DNA of 64,000 nt from Flavobacterium gyeonganense (GCF_029625295.1 NZ_CP121112.1:3348001-3412000), one strand, 5' to 3'. Shown: positions 9,566-18,858, counted from the stretch's first letter. A program made the numbers and translations. The notes: generated by a model not told the origin, from the sequence alone.

Positions 9566-10015
9566 TTAACTTTTTTTATTCCTTCCAAAATAAAATATGG
9601 TAATTAAAGGAGTTGCAATCAGGTATATAATTAGATATATAAAATTCCTTTCGAGGCCAATTGCTTTAAATGCCATATATGAAAAAACAGACGTGGTAAT
9701 AATTGCTGTTATGCATAAAAATAATTGCATTTTTTTATATGCACTTTCTCTATTTTCGTCTGTGATCTCAACTGGGTAATTAGCCGATTTTGGATTTTTT
9801 ATCAAAAACCCGATAAAAACTAGTATTAGTACATTGACTCCAGAAGAAATCAACAATGAATTTTTATTGCTATATCCGTCTACTTTGCCAGTTATGTCCA
9901 CATGAGAAGCAACTGTTTGAGGAATGTCTGAATAATGATAGAATAATAATAGAAGATAAGTTAAAAATATCGACAGACTAATGAGATACAGTATTTTTAC
10001 TTTTTTAGAAACCAT
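9566..10015 (-). CDS. DUF1648 membrane protein, candidate SdpI-like immunity protein
   Basis: 149 residues with about four transmembrane segments. After the first segment comes IPQTVASHVDITGKVDGYSN, the DUF1648 signature (P...H.n..G..dgy) that forms the N-terminal part of SdpI, the Bacillus immunity and signalling protein for the SDP toxin. The C-terminal SdpI domain is not apparent, so this is a short form. It is the last gene of the sdp-like operon, and its start overlaps the end of sdpB by 19 bases, implying translational coupling. The immunity role is inferred from domain and position; a general membrane role cannot be excluded. Confidence 0.75.
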   Translation of the reverse strand: MVSKKVKILYLISLSIFLTYLLLLFYHYSDIPQTVASHVDITGKVDGYSNKNSLLISSGVNVLILVFIGFLIKNPKSANYPVEITDENRESAYKKMQLFLCITAIITTSVFSYMAFKAIGLERNFIYLIIYLIATPLITIFYFGRNKKS

Positions 10016-10902
10016 AATTTAAAATTAATAGATTGATATGTGGGATAGAGAAATAATATCAAAGCAGCACAAATTGAGAAGAAAAATGAAAATATTCCAT
10101 GGTAAATGATTATAAAGAAATGAAATAAGATTCCAAAGCAAAGAATTGTTTTGCGATATTTTATAGATGCTAACAATCCTAAGAATAATAAAATTTCAAG
10201 AACAATAACACTATAAGTAAGCAAGGAAATAATAATTGGGTTGCTTAAAAGGTGGTTCATTAGTATAGAAATACTTGGAGGCATTCCGAAAACACTATGG
10301 TTAAACCAGTAGTAAATTGCTGTGCCATTTACCCATTCCGGCACACTTAGTTTGCCTAATGAGGCATGATAATATATGATTGCGACCTGAATTCGTATTA
10401 TCCAGATTGAAAATAAACCAATAATGTTTTTTGCAGAATCATTAGGTTCAATATACATCCAATGATTTTTTCTTGGATCTGTTAAGCAAAATGGTATTAA
10501 TAAGAAGCTTAAAATTGATGCAATTTGATCCCCTCCGTCTATTATCGATGAAAAATAAAGAAAACTAATGGAAACCCACCAGTGTAATATTGAAGTTATT
10601 TTTATGAAGTAACCCGAAATGGTTATACAAAGAATCACTATTGCCAATCCTTTCATGTAGATGATATTATCAAAGCCACAGAGTGTAAAAAAGTTATATT
10701 CATTTATAGGTATAACTGGATTTAGTACAGGGTTTAATATTGTACCGTCTATCTTTTTATGAAATAATATACTAATTGGATTTAAAACCAAAGTAAGTAA
10801 AGTTCCCAGAGCGAGTATACTCCTTGCAAAACCGACAGTATTTGTATATGGAAAAAGCTCTAAACAAGAAGTTTTAATTCGGTTATTAATTTTCTCGATC
10901 AT
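9997..10902 (-). CDS. sdpB: SdpB-family multipass membrane protein
   Basis: 301 residues with many hydrophobic helices and an HTTM/SdpB-type core. Recognisable points are FARSILALGTLL near the N terminus, a Trp-rich loop, and IYYHASLGKLSVPEWVNGTA (about residues 187-206), typical of this family. In Bacillus subtilis, SdpB together with SdpA is needed to process SdpC into the extracellular SDP toxin. Its start overlaps the sdpA end by 17 bases and its end overlaps the next gene, so the set is tightly coupled. The family is named with confidence; the actual maturation chemistry is not known from sequence. Confidence 0.85.
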   Translation of the reverse strand: MIEKINNRIKTSCLELFPYTNTVGFARSILALGTLLTLVLNPISILFHKKIDGTILNPVLNPVIPINEYNFFTLCGFDNIIYMKGLAIVILCITISGYFIKITSILHWWVSISFLYFSSIIDGGDQIASILSFLLIPFCLTDPRKNHWMYIEPNDSAKNIIGLFSIWIIRIQVAIIYYHASLGKLSVPEWVNGTAIYYWFNHSVFGMPPSISILMNHLLSNPIIISLLTYSVIVLEILLFLGLLASIKYRKTILCFGILFHFFIIIYHGIFSFFFSICAALILFLYPTYQSINFKLWFLKK

Positions 10903-11482
10903 TGCATTGTATGTTAAGACGAATTATTTTTGCAGGCATTTTTATTCTGTGTAAAGATCTACTCCAAGCCCATGGCACCGCCTTTTGATAGATTACTATA
11001 TATTCACCACACAATATCGGGTCTTCCATCTGATTTTGTACTGAAATTACTTCCAAAGGCAATTTAGAATATATTTTTTCCTGATAGCTCCACATCGTAT
11101 TCTGATAAAGGCTGTCATTTATTTCCCTTTTAATGAATTGTAATTCAGACAATATTTTTGAAGCTTTTCTTTTAAGTCCAAATAAATTATTGTGAGAGGA
11201 ATGCCTTTGTGAAATTTCTTCAAATTTATTGTCGGCGGTTTTCTGGTAAATCACAATTTGCGCCTCTCTTGGATTTCTTGTAAAAAAAGCCCAGCCCTGG
11301 GGTACAAAAGTAAAAAGTTTATTTTCTAAATTTATATTTAGTTTTATAGGGTTCTCATGCACCGTGTAAAGAAAAACCCCGGCAATAAATACAAATGTAA
11401 AAATGGAACAAACGGCAAAAGTTAAAAAATAACTCTTGCCATTAAGTAACTTACTTTTCTGCATAATACTCAGCAATTTCAT
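10886..11482 (-). CDS. sdpA: SdpA-family protein
   Basis: 198 residues. One N-terminal transmembrane segment (about 18-40) is followed by VPQGWAFFTRNPRE (60-73), the hallmark of the SdpA family (TIGR04034-type). In Bacillus, SdpA is a membrane-associated factor required with SdpB for making active SDP peptide from pro-SdpC. The coding region overlaps the sdpC end by 32 bases if the first ATG (11482) is used; a second in-frame ATG at 11464 gives a 14-base overlap. It is conserved in length and motif with no damage visible. Confidence 0.88.
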   Translation of the reverse strand: MKLLSIMQKSKLLNGKSYFLTFAVCSIFTFVFIAGVFLYTVHENPIKLNINLENKLFTFVPQGWAFFTRNPREAQIVIYQKTADNKFEEISQRHSSHNNLFGLKRKASKILSELQFIKREINDSLYQNTMWSYQEKIYSKLPLEVISVQNQMEDPILCGEYIVIYQKAVPWAWSRSLHRIKMPAKIIRLNIQCNDREN

Positions 11483-12323
11483 TAACCAAAGTTTCTGTTC
11501 TTAAAGTAGCTTCTTCAGGATCTATTACTGGTAGAGGTGGTCTAATATCGTCAGGTCCTATATAATCCAATCCTGTACAATCTAGCCCGCAACTAATTGC
11601 TCCATCATAGGTAACTTGATTACCTCCATCAATACTAGGGCCATAAAATGCAAATTTAAAATAAATCAAGGCGGTAACTGCCACTGTATTGTGTGCAGCT
11701 ATTGCAAAATATGCTACACAAGCTACAGCCCATGTGCAGGGAACAACAGTCTCATTTTCATCCGTTATCATGTTTTTTTTGAGTAAACTGTCATATTCAC
11801 CTTTGTTGATGGCTGTCTGAAATGTTTCGATGTATGTCTTAAAACTGTCTTCTTTATTTAGTTTAAATTTACCTGTATAGATGTCAGATTTTACCTTATG
11901 AAAAACTTTCTTTAGCTCAGGAAATATCACCTCAAAGTTTTCTTTAATCATGGTAGAGCCCAATTCAATAGCAACCTGAACTTTTCTTTGATCTCCACTT
12001 GTGATAAGTTGTTTGAATTCTGGGAAGAAGCTTGGGTTTTTAGTTTTGATCTCTTTGACTAAAACATCCAGTTTACTGAGTACTTCTGTTCTTTTATCAC
12101 CCTTTAGATTATTGGTTAGATCTATCTTACTCTTTAGTTGGTTAATATGAGCTGCAAATTCTCCAACTCCAAAAAAAATGGATTTAAATAATTCTACGTC
12201 GGAATATTTGGAAGCTTTCTCTGTAGCTGAGGAGTTATTTTCCGATGGGCTGCAGCTCACAAATAGTACAGTAATAGCCAATGCAAATGCTATTTTGGCT
12301 AAGTGCTTTTTTAGTATTTTCAT
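11451..12323 (-). CDS. sdpC: SdpC-family toxin precursor (lipoprotein-like)
   Basis: 290 residues. The N terminus is a signal peptide ending in FVSC (Cys24), a Bacteroidota-style lipobox. SDVELFKSIFFGVGEFA (41-57) is the conserved SdpC-family N-terminal block. A hydrophobic segment at 193-228 begins with PCTWAVACVAYFAIAAH. Cys196 and Cys202 are spaced to form a small disulfide loop, as in Bacillus SDP, where the mature hydrophobic peptide has one disulfide near its N terminus. Two further cysteines follow (C245, C249). It is the first gene of the operon, so export, processing by SdpA/SdpB and membrane-directed killing of competitors or siblings is the natural model. Target and cleavage sites are inferred. 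Confidence 0.85.
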   Translation of the reverse strand: MKILKKHLAKIAFALAITVLFVSCSPSENNSSATEKASKYSDVELFKSIFFGVGEFAAHINQLKSKIDLTNNLKGDKRTEVLSKLDVLVKEIKTKNPSFFPEFKQLITSGDQRKVQVAIELGSTMIKENFEVIFPELKKVFHKVKSDIYTGKFKLNKEDSFKTYIETFQTAINKGEYDSLLKKNMITDENETVVPCTWAVACVAYFAIAAHNTVAVTALIYFKFAFYGPSIDGGNQVTYDGAISCGLDCTGLDYIGPDDIRPPLPVIDPEEATLRTETLVNEIAEYYAEK

Positions 12324-12354
12324 AGTTTTTATATTTTTGTTATTGATTAGATTT

Positions 12355-12362
12355 CAAAGCTA
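12355..12362 (-). promoter_or_regulatory. -7 box for the sdp-like operon
   Basis: On the minus strand this reads TAGCTTTG, an exact TAnnTTTG, 31 bases before the sdpC start. No good TTG is seen at the expected -33 distance, so activation by a regulator is possible. Confidence 0.5.
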
Positions 12363-12891
12363 AAATTTTTATATAGCGTCTTTCGTTTATTATGGAATGG
12401 GGGTACTTAATTACTCAACTCCTTAAGTCTTAAAGATGCTTTGTGATTTTAATTTAAGATGTTTCATAATGGTTCAGTTTCGAGAAGGTTTGATGTAATG
12501 CTGTAAAAAATTCAGTTTAATCTGGACAAATATAGAGGAAAATGCTTTAAAGACAAGATTTTTCGTATATTTTAAAAATAAATTTATATCTCCGATCGCG
12601 CATGTCTGCACAACGGTTAGCGCAGAATTGTATTCTGTGCCCGCAAAGTGAAGCAAATTAAGTAGATAAAATTGCTCCGAAGTGTTCTGGTATAACGCTA
12701 CGTAAATGTCTTTGACTTTTGCGTATTTTTTTAATGCTATTGATAGCTGTTTGTGCAAATTACCTTTACGATTTTTAAATTGTTCTTGATAAGTATAACG
12801 TTTTGAATTATTATTCTTATTCGATGAAACAAAATTTTAATAGTGTGTATAATCTCTTTATTTAGAAATCGAAAAAGGGTATAAATACCTA
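12363..12891. other. Gene-free stretch with degenerate repeats
   Basis: The short open frame on the minus strand (12474-12758) lacks protein-like character and overlaps a repeat at 12655-12740 (CCGAAGTGTTCT, TAACGCTAC) related to 6101-6190 and 16608-16735. Nothing else is supported. Confidence 0.5.
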
Positions 12892-12921
12892 TTGTTAAAG
12901 TTGTTTTGATTTGTAACTTTG
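12892..12921 (+). promoter_or_regulatory. Promoter for the 494-residue secreted protein
   Basis: TTG (12892-12894), 19-base spacer, TAACTTTG (12914-12921): a good match to the Bacteroidota consensus. Because it lies downstream of the first in-frame ATG at 12906, the real start must be the later ATG 12960. Confidence 0.7.
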
Positions 12922-12959
12922 TGATATTGAACAGTTTGTGTGTTTTTAATTCTGTGATT

Positions 12960-14444
12960 ATGCGAAAAGCTCTACTATTATGCCTATTATTAGCATCTAA
13001 TTTTATTTACAGTCAGGATGAGGCTTGGGAAAAGTTTGCAAAAAAGAATAAAGATGTATTAGGTTTAAATGCTATAGTAGCTGATAAAAGCTATTATTCT
13101 CAAGCCATATTGGAGTTTTTAATTGTTAAGCAGATAATTGAAAAAGCGGGAGAAAATGTATTTGATATACCTAATAGCGACCCCCAAAGTAAAAGATTAG
13201 CAAATATTGCAATTCCAGCCGAGAAAGAAAAAATCATAAATCTAAAAGGAAAGCATATTATCAGGCTTTTTGACAGTAAACCTAGCCAGAATAAAACACT
13301 TAGCAATGCCATTACAGATTCTTTAGGCGTCGCCCCATGTGAAATAGTTGTGCCAAAAACTATACAAGATCTTAAAAGTGGATTTCAGTTTAGGCATTAT
13401 TTATTTAAAGGGGATAATAAAACCGCATTACAAGCTTTTGGAATAATTAATAACGAAATAAAAACATCTGATTTATATGTTGTAATTGATTATTTACAGT
13501 TTCAGGATTGCAATTGTACTGGATTACCAAAAATTAGATATGCAGTTGGAGTGAGAAGTGAATTTAAGATTTCAGGAATTGAATTAAACAAGGGGAACGA
13601 GGAAAATAGCTTGAGTATTGAAAAATTAGCTGCCCGAGTGGAATTTGGACAAATTAAAGTAGATATCTCGATGAAAACCATTGGTATAACCGGAAAAAGC
13701 GCTAGATTAAATATTCCAGTCAACACCTCCTTTGATGTTCAGACATATGGTGAGTACACTAAAGTAATTGATTTTATCAGAAATTCTATTGATGAACAGG
13801 ATATAACAAAGGTAATGACCCAACCGGAATTAATACCTGTAATGGATGAATATAGAACATCAGTTTCAGACATTAATACTGCTGTTTTTAAAGAATTGAA
13901 AATCATTCAAAAGAAATATATAAAGGAGCTGTCTGATACATCATCAGATTATATTGATCCTATGGCTTCTTCCATCGAGAAAATTATAAAAGAATCGCTT
14001 ATAGAGGAAATCGATCATAAAAATAATAAAAGAAAGACATTGTATGGCATTGATAAAAAAGTTAATGATCTTAATCGATATTTAGCAATTTTACAATATA
14101 CATACTCTCCAAGTAATTTTGAGCAACAAGTAAATACTAAATTAAGAGAAGAAAACAAGTTGGATTTAGGAGGGGGGACTGTGAGTAGTATACAAGAATT
14201 ATATAGTGATGGTTTTAAATTGCTGGAAAACAAGAAATTTCCAGAGGCATTGGCAAAATTTAGAGAAGTATACAAAGTAAAACCTACCTATGGGAATGCC
14301 GATGAAATAATAGATTTTATCGAACAGAAAATTAATGGGAGTATTACGGAAGACCAACTGTTTGAAACTATAATTAAAAATAATTTGTGGTTAGCTCCAG
14401 GCGGGACTGAAGAAAAACTGAATAAAGCTAGATCTGGCAAGTAA
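12960..14444 (+). CDS. Secreted hypothetical protein with C-terminal TPR-like motif
   Basis: 494 residues from ATG 12960, chosen because the promoter overlaps the earlier ATG and a signal peptide starts here (MRKALLLCLLLASNFIYSQ). The body is not recognised. Features visible are DYLQFQDCNCTGLPKIRYAVG (two close cysteines), a long lysine- and glutamate-rich helical stretch, and near the C terminus a TPR-like unit (LYSDGFKLLENKKFPEALAK, then YKVKPTYGNADEII). Export to the periplasm or surface is likely. It lies divergent from the sdp-like operon across 636 bases, so a link to that system is possible but unsupported. Confidence 0.75.
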   Translation: MRKALLLCLLLASNFIYSQDEAWEKFAKKNKDVLGLNAIVADKSYYSQAILEFLIVKQIIEKAGENVFDIPNSDPQSKRLANIAIPAEKEKIINLKGKHIIRLFDSKPSQNKTLSNAITDSLGVAPCEIVVPKTIQDLKSGFQFRHYLFKGDNKTALQAFGIINNEIKTSDLYVVIDYLQFQDCNCTGLPKIRYAVGVRSEFKISGIELNKGNEENSLSIEKLAARVEFGQIKVDISMKTIGITGKSARLNIPVNTSFDVQTYGEYTKVIDFIRNSIDEQDITKVMTQPELIPVMDEYRTSVSDINTAVFKELKIIQKKYIKELSDTSSDYIDPMASSIEKIIKESLIEEIDHKNNKRKTLYGIDKKVNDLNRYLAILQYTYSPSNFEQQVNTKLREENKLDLGGGTVSSIQELYSDGFKLLENKKFPEALAKFREVYKVKPTYGNADEIIDFIEQKINGSITEDQLFETIIKNNLWLAPGGTEEKLNKARSGK

Positions 14445-14678
14445 TAATATCTTAGTATTGAAAAAGCAGATATTTTATAATTTAATTACATAAGGATATT
14501 TCTACATTAATAACTTTTATAATTGTTTAGTAAGATGCAAAAATCGAAAATAAGAGTTTTGCCAACCTACGCCAAAATTTGGCAGATAGCAATGTTCTTT
14601 TCATAAATATGCAAGTTGTGTGCCATTTGGTTAACAATGCTAACTCGGAAGTGACTGCAAGAAACTAATATAGTAACA
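14445..14678. other. Short intergenic region with inverted boxes
   Basis: Contains TTTTGCCAACCTACGCC, AAATTTGGCAG, GCCATTTGG and TTAACAATGCTAAC (to 14644), which resemble worn arms of the attC-like elements at 8555 and 9350. No gene seen. Confidence 0.35.
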
Positions 14679-16590
14679 ATGAAAAACGACCTGACGCATC
14701 TTGTTTTGATTAACCCGATTTGGTTGCTGGTCGGGATGTTGATTTACTTTATTCTTTCTTTATTCAATGTTCATATCATTTGGGAAATACAACCAAAGGT
14801 TTACAATAACCCCAACGGAGAAAATGTTTTCAATAATTACTTCAAGCATTTTTTTCAATCTTTTTTCAGAGGAACGAGGTTGATAAAAACAACTTTCAAA
14901 TACTTATTTTGCTACAAAGAAAAGGACTTCTTAATTTTAAAAGATGAAGAAGCAAAACCCATAAAGAAGCGACTGAATATTCTGGACGGGTTTACAACTT
15001 TTCTAAAACCATATTTAATTTTTGCTTTCATATGGACAGTACTGGAATTCTGGATTTCAAGAAAGTTATTCTATGAACAATCCAAAATCACTTTCGGTAA
15101 AATTCAAAAACTTCTAATATTTATTGAAGTAATTCCTGTTGTTAAGTTTCTTCAAGACAACAAGGCTATAATCTTTCTTTTTTATGGAATCATTTGCGTT
15201 CTCATACCGTTTCTATACGACAGAGAAGATTCAACAAAGAAATTTAAAAAGTACTTCAGTCAGACACTCATTTATCTTTCCCTATTAGCTAACATTTCTT
15301 TTTTTGGAGCTCAAACAGGTAAGACAACTGCGGATAAGTCCAAGCAACTTTCAGAACTTCAAACAGAGATAGTTGCAATTCACGATAGTATTTATAAAGA
15401 TTTAGTTGTTGGAATTGAGTTTAATGATTTGAAGGATAGTTTAAAATATGAAGATAATCTTTACAAGGAGCAGATTAACAGATTTTGATTCTCTTACCGA
15501 AATAACGAACAACTTACAGATTGAATCATCTCTCAAAATTAAACTACAATCTGAACTTGCAAAGCATCATGCTGAAATAGAAAATAACGCAACATTAGAA
15601 AATTCAACGGCGGCAAATAACGTACCACATCCAAACAGAGGGCCAAAATCACCTTCATCTTATTTCAACAGTTTTTATAAAACAAATTTCAATTCCAGTT
15701 CTGCTTACTCGAACTATGCACATTACATGGGTAATAAAAGCAGATGGAATAAAGAAACTGGAGAAACAATTCTGGGAGAGGTTAAAAATATCGTTAGAGA
15801 AGAAACTACGGTTACTACAGTTTTTGAAAAGAAATTAGAAAAGATTTTAGGATATTTATTTGATTATGGAATTGACGCATCTCTAAGTGAAGTATTTAAT
15901 GACTTCGACATTGGAGCTCATAAAACTTTAAAGAAAGTTTTTACTACCATTCTTTCAGAAGATTATAAAAAAACAGTAACAGAAAAAGCAATTAGTGTTC
16001 TCAATTCAATTAAGACAAATTATAAAAAAGCCAAAGAAACTTTTGTGACCAAAGCTAAATGTTACCATATTTCCATTGCCGATGTAAATAGTTTTAAGGA
16101 AACGAATACTGAATTTTATAATAATCAAAAGATGATTGCCGAAAACACCCAATTACAAAGAGATATTAAAAATAAAATCAACTCTCTTGAAATTGAAATT
16201 CCTGAGAAAAATGTAATTATTGAAAGATTGAAAGAGAGAGCACTAGATGAAGGAATATTTATTGAAAATGAAAAAGAAGCAGTGGACTACGTACAGTCAA
16301 AAGGATTTGACTGCGAAACTGAAATAGATTTTGAGGAAGCAATTAAAAACAAAGAACGTGAAGACTATAGCAAGTTATTCTTGTTTCATGAAAACAAGAG
16401 CAATGTAAAAGAGTATAACTTGTTTCTTAAAAAGAACAAGATCCTACTTTTAAACCAAACTTCTAACCTGACTTTAAAAAATGCTCTCAACCTGACAAAA
16501 TTCATAGGCGAGTGTAATGGAACGGGTGCTAAAATCTGCATAAAATGCGGATTACCCTGTGCACTCCCAATTTGCTTGGTAAGACTATAA
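14679..16590 (+). pseudogene. Membrane plus coiled-coil hypothetical protein, split by a one-base insertion
   Basis: Frame one (14679-15488) has a membrane segment at the N terminus, more hydrophobic helices at about 110-130, 150-180 and 195-215, then a soluble tail ending KEQINRF. A second frame (open across 15448-16590) continues with DSLTEITNNLQIESSLKIKL and is rich in charged helices (coiled-coil-like). Removing one A from AACAGATTTT near 15480 gives KEQINDFDSLTEI and fuses the two into a protein of roughly 630 residues. The 3' end of the second frame reads into AACGGGTGCTAA (16521), the cassette-type 3' signature, so the last about 24 residues are probably not native. Family not recognised. 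Confidence 0.55.
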
Positions 16591-16735
16591 AACTCCGATC
16601 TACGAAGTGTTCTATTCTAACGCTACCCCGGCTCCCCGAAGTGTTTTTTCAAACTATGCAAATGTTTCCTTCTCCTGTTCTCCGAAGGGTTCCTAACGCT
16701 CGTGGCGCAAATAGTGTTTAGCTATTTGAGGCATT
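16521..16735. repeat. Cassette-type 3' signature followed by CCGAAGTGTT repeats
   Basis: AACGGGTGCTAA at 16521-16532 is identical to 9350-9361. Then ACGAAGTGTTCT...TAACGCTAC (16610s), CCGAAGTGTTTTT (16640s) and CCGAAGGGTTCCTAACGCTC (16680s) are related to 12655-12700 and 6118. Confidence 0.5.
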
Positions 16736-16743
16736 TTATGCTT

Positions 16744-17165
16744 TTAAATTTCTTCACTAGTTTTATACATCCCATTTTTAAGCTCTTCGATAAAATAAGA
16801 AGGAGGCATTTTGGTATTGGCTTTAAAAGCATGAACAAAGCGTTGCGTAGTACTAAAGCCCGCTTCTTCTGCTAAGGCAGTATTGGTATAATTCCGGATC
16901 TTTCGGTCTTCTTTCAGCAAGGTAATGATATAATCGATTTTCAGGTCGTTGATATAGTCATTAAAGCCTTTGCCTTTGTGATGGGAAATAATCTGAGACA
17001 AATAAGTCGTGTTAGAGTTACAGGCAGCTGCGAGCGTAGACAGCTTCAGGTCTTTGGCAAGGAATTTTTTTCCTGTTCAAATTTTTCCAGTTGTTTTAAA
17101 ATAAGGGCAACGGTCTCCGGGGCAATATAGCTAAGCTGAGAGGAAGTAATTTTTGCTTTTTTTTG
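16744..17165 (-). pseudogene. AraC-family regulator remnant (5'-truncated and frameshifted)
   Basis: The intact frame 16744-17001 encodes an AraC-type C-terminal helix-turn-helix (YLSQIISHHKGKGFNDYIN, TALAEEAGFSTTQRFVHAFK). Upstream codons continue the family sequence in shifted frames (LSYIAPETVALILKQLEKFE, then AKDLKLSTLAAACNS), joined if a 7-A run near 17070 had 8 A. At 17165 the similarity ends against a fragment of the 6262/7923 repeat. Full flavobacterial relatives carry N-terminal TPRs and a membrane helix, so most of the gene is missing. A start-like MSQKYLLLAFLSIVQVL is encoded on the same strand from 17321 and might be the lost 5' end; that is speculative. Confidence 0.7.
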
Positions 17166-17647
17166 TAATCTTTTTTTTATTATTTTTGAGAATATATAAG
17201 ACGGAATGAAATGCGCCAATTCTTTCCCATTAGAGAATCAGGTAGTTTAGAGATATTTTTTTGATCAGATAAGAACTTGTACTATCGATAGGAATGCCAA
17301 TAACAGATATTTTTGGCTCATAGGGTTTGGTGATTTCAGTAAGTAATTTTAATAGCTGATTAATTTATTTTTTAAGGGATTCTGTGTAGTCGTAGGAAGG
17401 TATTTCAAGTATAAGGGAAAGGATCAGCATAGTGACAAAAGGATTAAAAAAGAGGTGTGGATTTTAATGGGATCCATGTAACAATCTGTTAAAACACATA
17501 AGCAATGGGGTGCCGCAGATTAGCTCAGCCAATAGATTTGTTTTGAATTCAAATGCAAAATAGTTATGCATCGTGCTTATTAAAGTTCTGCTGGCCGGGG
17601 TAAAATGAACAGAGAAATAATTTTTAATTAATTTATAAACAATCAAA
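17160..17647. other. Gene-free stretch with a partial repeat
   Basis: 17160-17230 is a shortened copy of the 6262/7923 repeat (TTTTTTGTAATCTTTTTTTT, GAATATATAAGA). The rest has no convincing gene; a short signal-peptide-like reading frame starts at 17321 on the minus strand and stops after 18 codons. Confidence 0.5.
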
Positions 17648-18337
17648 ATGAAAAAAAATCTAGTAACCCTTATGACAATTCTTGGACTCATTTCATGTGA
17701 TAAGGAAACCGTATCTGAAAATGAGCAGACAGTTCAAAATCGTAAGTATATTGAAATCGAAAGTGTAATTAATACAGCGGGTATATCAGATTCCTCTGAA
17801 CTAAAAGGTAAATTATTTTATAGTCTCACAAATGAATACACCAAAAACTACGGTACCCCAAACTCCATTCAGGAATTAACAGATCAGGTAAAGTATATTT
17901 CAGATAATTGGAAAAATAAGGGGCAGGAGTTAGTGACTACAGAAGTCAATCCAGAATACATTAAAAGTATTATGCTGAATCCAAATGAAAAGTTGGTTCA
18001 TATATTAGAAAAATCATCAATAAATAAAGAAGTTAAGAGAAGTCTGATAGAGTTGATAGAAAATTTGATTGATGTATCAGGACAGGACTATAAGAAAATC
18101 AGCGATTTTCTTGCTTCTTATGAAGCATTAGTAAAAGAAAATACTGTATTGACAGATAAGGATAAGGAAATCATAGTAAACGTTGCGGTAATTTCCAATT
18201 ATGCCTTATATGCGGAATCAGGTAGAAAAGACAGGGACTGGGAGACTTCAGTGGCAAATAAAAAAGGCCATTCTTTTTTTAACCCTAATCAGGCACCGCT
18301 AATTACCCTAATCGCATTACTGGATCGTTTGATCTAA
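17648..18337 (+). CDS. Hypothetical lipoprotein
   Basis: 229 residues. The N terminus (MKKNLVTLMTILGLISCDKE) has a lipobox-like LISC with Cys17, so lipid anchoring is expected. The middle is helical and charged. The C-terminal part includes SGRKDRDWETSVANKKGHS followed by a hydrophobic end (LITLIALLDRLI). No family is recognised. The gene stands alone; a 10-bp hairpin follows at 18385-18417. Confidence 0.7.
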   Translation: MKKNLVTLMTILGLISCDKETVSENEQTVQNRKYIEIESVINTAGISDSSELKGKLFYSLTNEYTKNYGTPNSIQELTDQVKYISDNWKNKGQELVTTEVNPEYIKSIMLNPNEKLVHILEKSSINKEVKRSLIELIENLIDVSGQDYKKISDFLASYEALVKENTVLTDKDKEIIVNVAVISNYALYAESGRKDRDWETSVANKKGHSFFNPNQAPLITLIALLDRLI

Positions 18338-18732
18338 AATTAATTAGAAACGGTTTCTTCTTAATTAACCTGAGACAATACAGAATAAAACAAGTCACTT
18401 CTTTAGGCTTGTTTTATATCTGCATAAAATGTTTCTTAAAGCTAATATGTAATCAGTTTTCTAATGCTATTATACTGTTAACAATGATCAGAGGGATAAT
18501 AATCAGTATATTTAAAATGAACCTGCGTTATGTATGCGTATCCATTGCCTGAAGCAGGACAATAAAGAACATATTATTAAGAAATCTTTCAAAATTAGAC
18601 TACAGGGTGCTGAACACAGTTTGTTAGATGAGGAGTTATTAATAATTTCACAAAAGGACATAAGTAGCCAAATCATAATTGAAGTTGTAAATAATACAAG
18701 TAGTAGAAAAAATAGAATAAATTATCAACAAC
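18338..18732. other. Non-coding stretch between lipoprotein and tRNA
   Basis: Apart from the hairpin at 18385-18417 nothing is supported. A 71-codon frame at 18534-18749 runs into the tRNA terminator and is probably spurious. Confidence 0.45.
18385..18417 (+). terminator. Terminator-like hairpin
   Basis: ATAAAACAAG and CTTGTTTTAT (18385-18394 / 18408-18417) form a perfect 10-bp stem. The T run is short. Confidence 0.55.
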
Positions 18733-18760
18733 AAAAAAGCCCCTATTGAATAGGGGCTTT
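18733..18760 (-). terminator. Terminator of the tRNA-Ser gene
   Basis: GCCCCTAT/ATAGGGGC stem (18739-18746 / 18750-18757). On the minus strand it is followed by six T, directly downstream of the tRNA. Confidence 0.8.
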
Positions 18761-18773
18761 TAAAAGACTTCCG

Positions 18774-18858
18774 CGGAGAAAGAGGGATTCGAACCCCCGG
18801 ACCTGTTACAGTCAACAGTTTTCAAGACTGCCGCATTCGACCGCTCTGCCATTTCTCC
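18774..18858 (-). tRNA. tRNA-Ser(TGA)
   Basis: 85 bases on the minus strand. The acceptor arm GGAGAAA pairs with TTTCTCC, discriminator G, the T arm contains GGTTCGAATCC, and the anticodon loop TTGAAAA carries TGA. A long variable arm (GTTGACTGTAACAG region) is typical of class II tRNA-Ser. The CCA is not encoded. Confidence 0.95.

Noticed and set aside
12474..12758. 94-codon minus-strand frame upstream of the sdp-like operon
   Set aside because: Overlaps degenerate intergenic repeats, no start signal or family features.
18534..18749. 71-codon plus-strand frame before the tRNA
   Set aside because: Its end runs into the tRNA terminator hairpin and no protein family features are seen.
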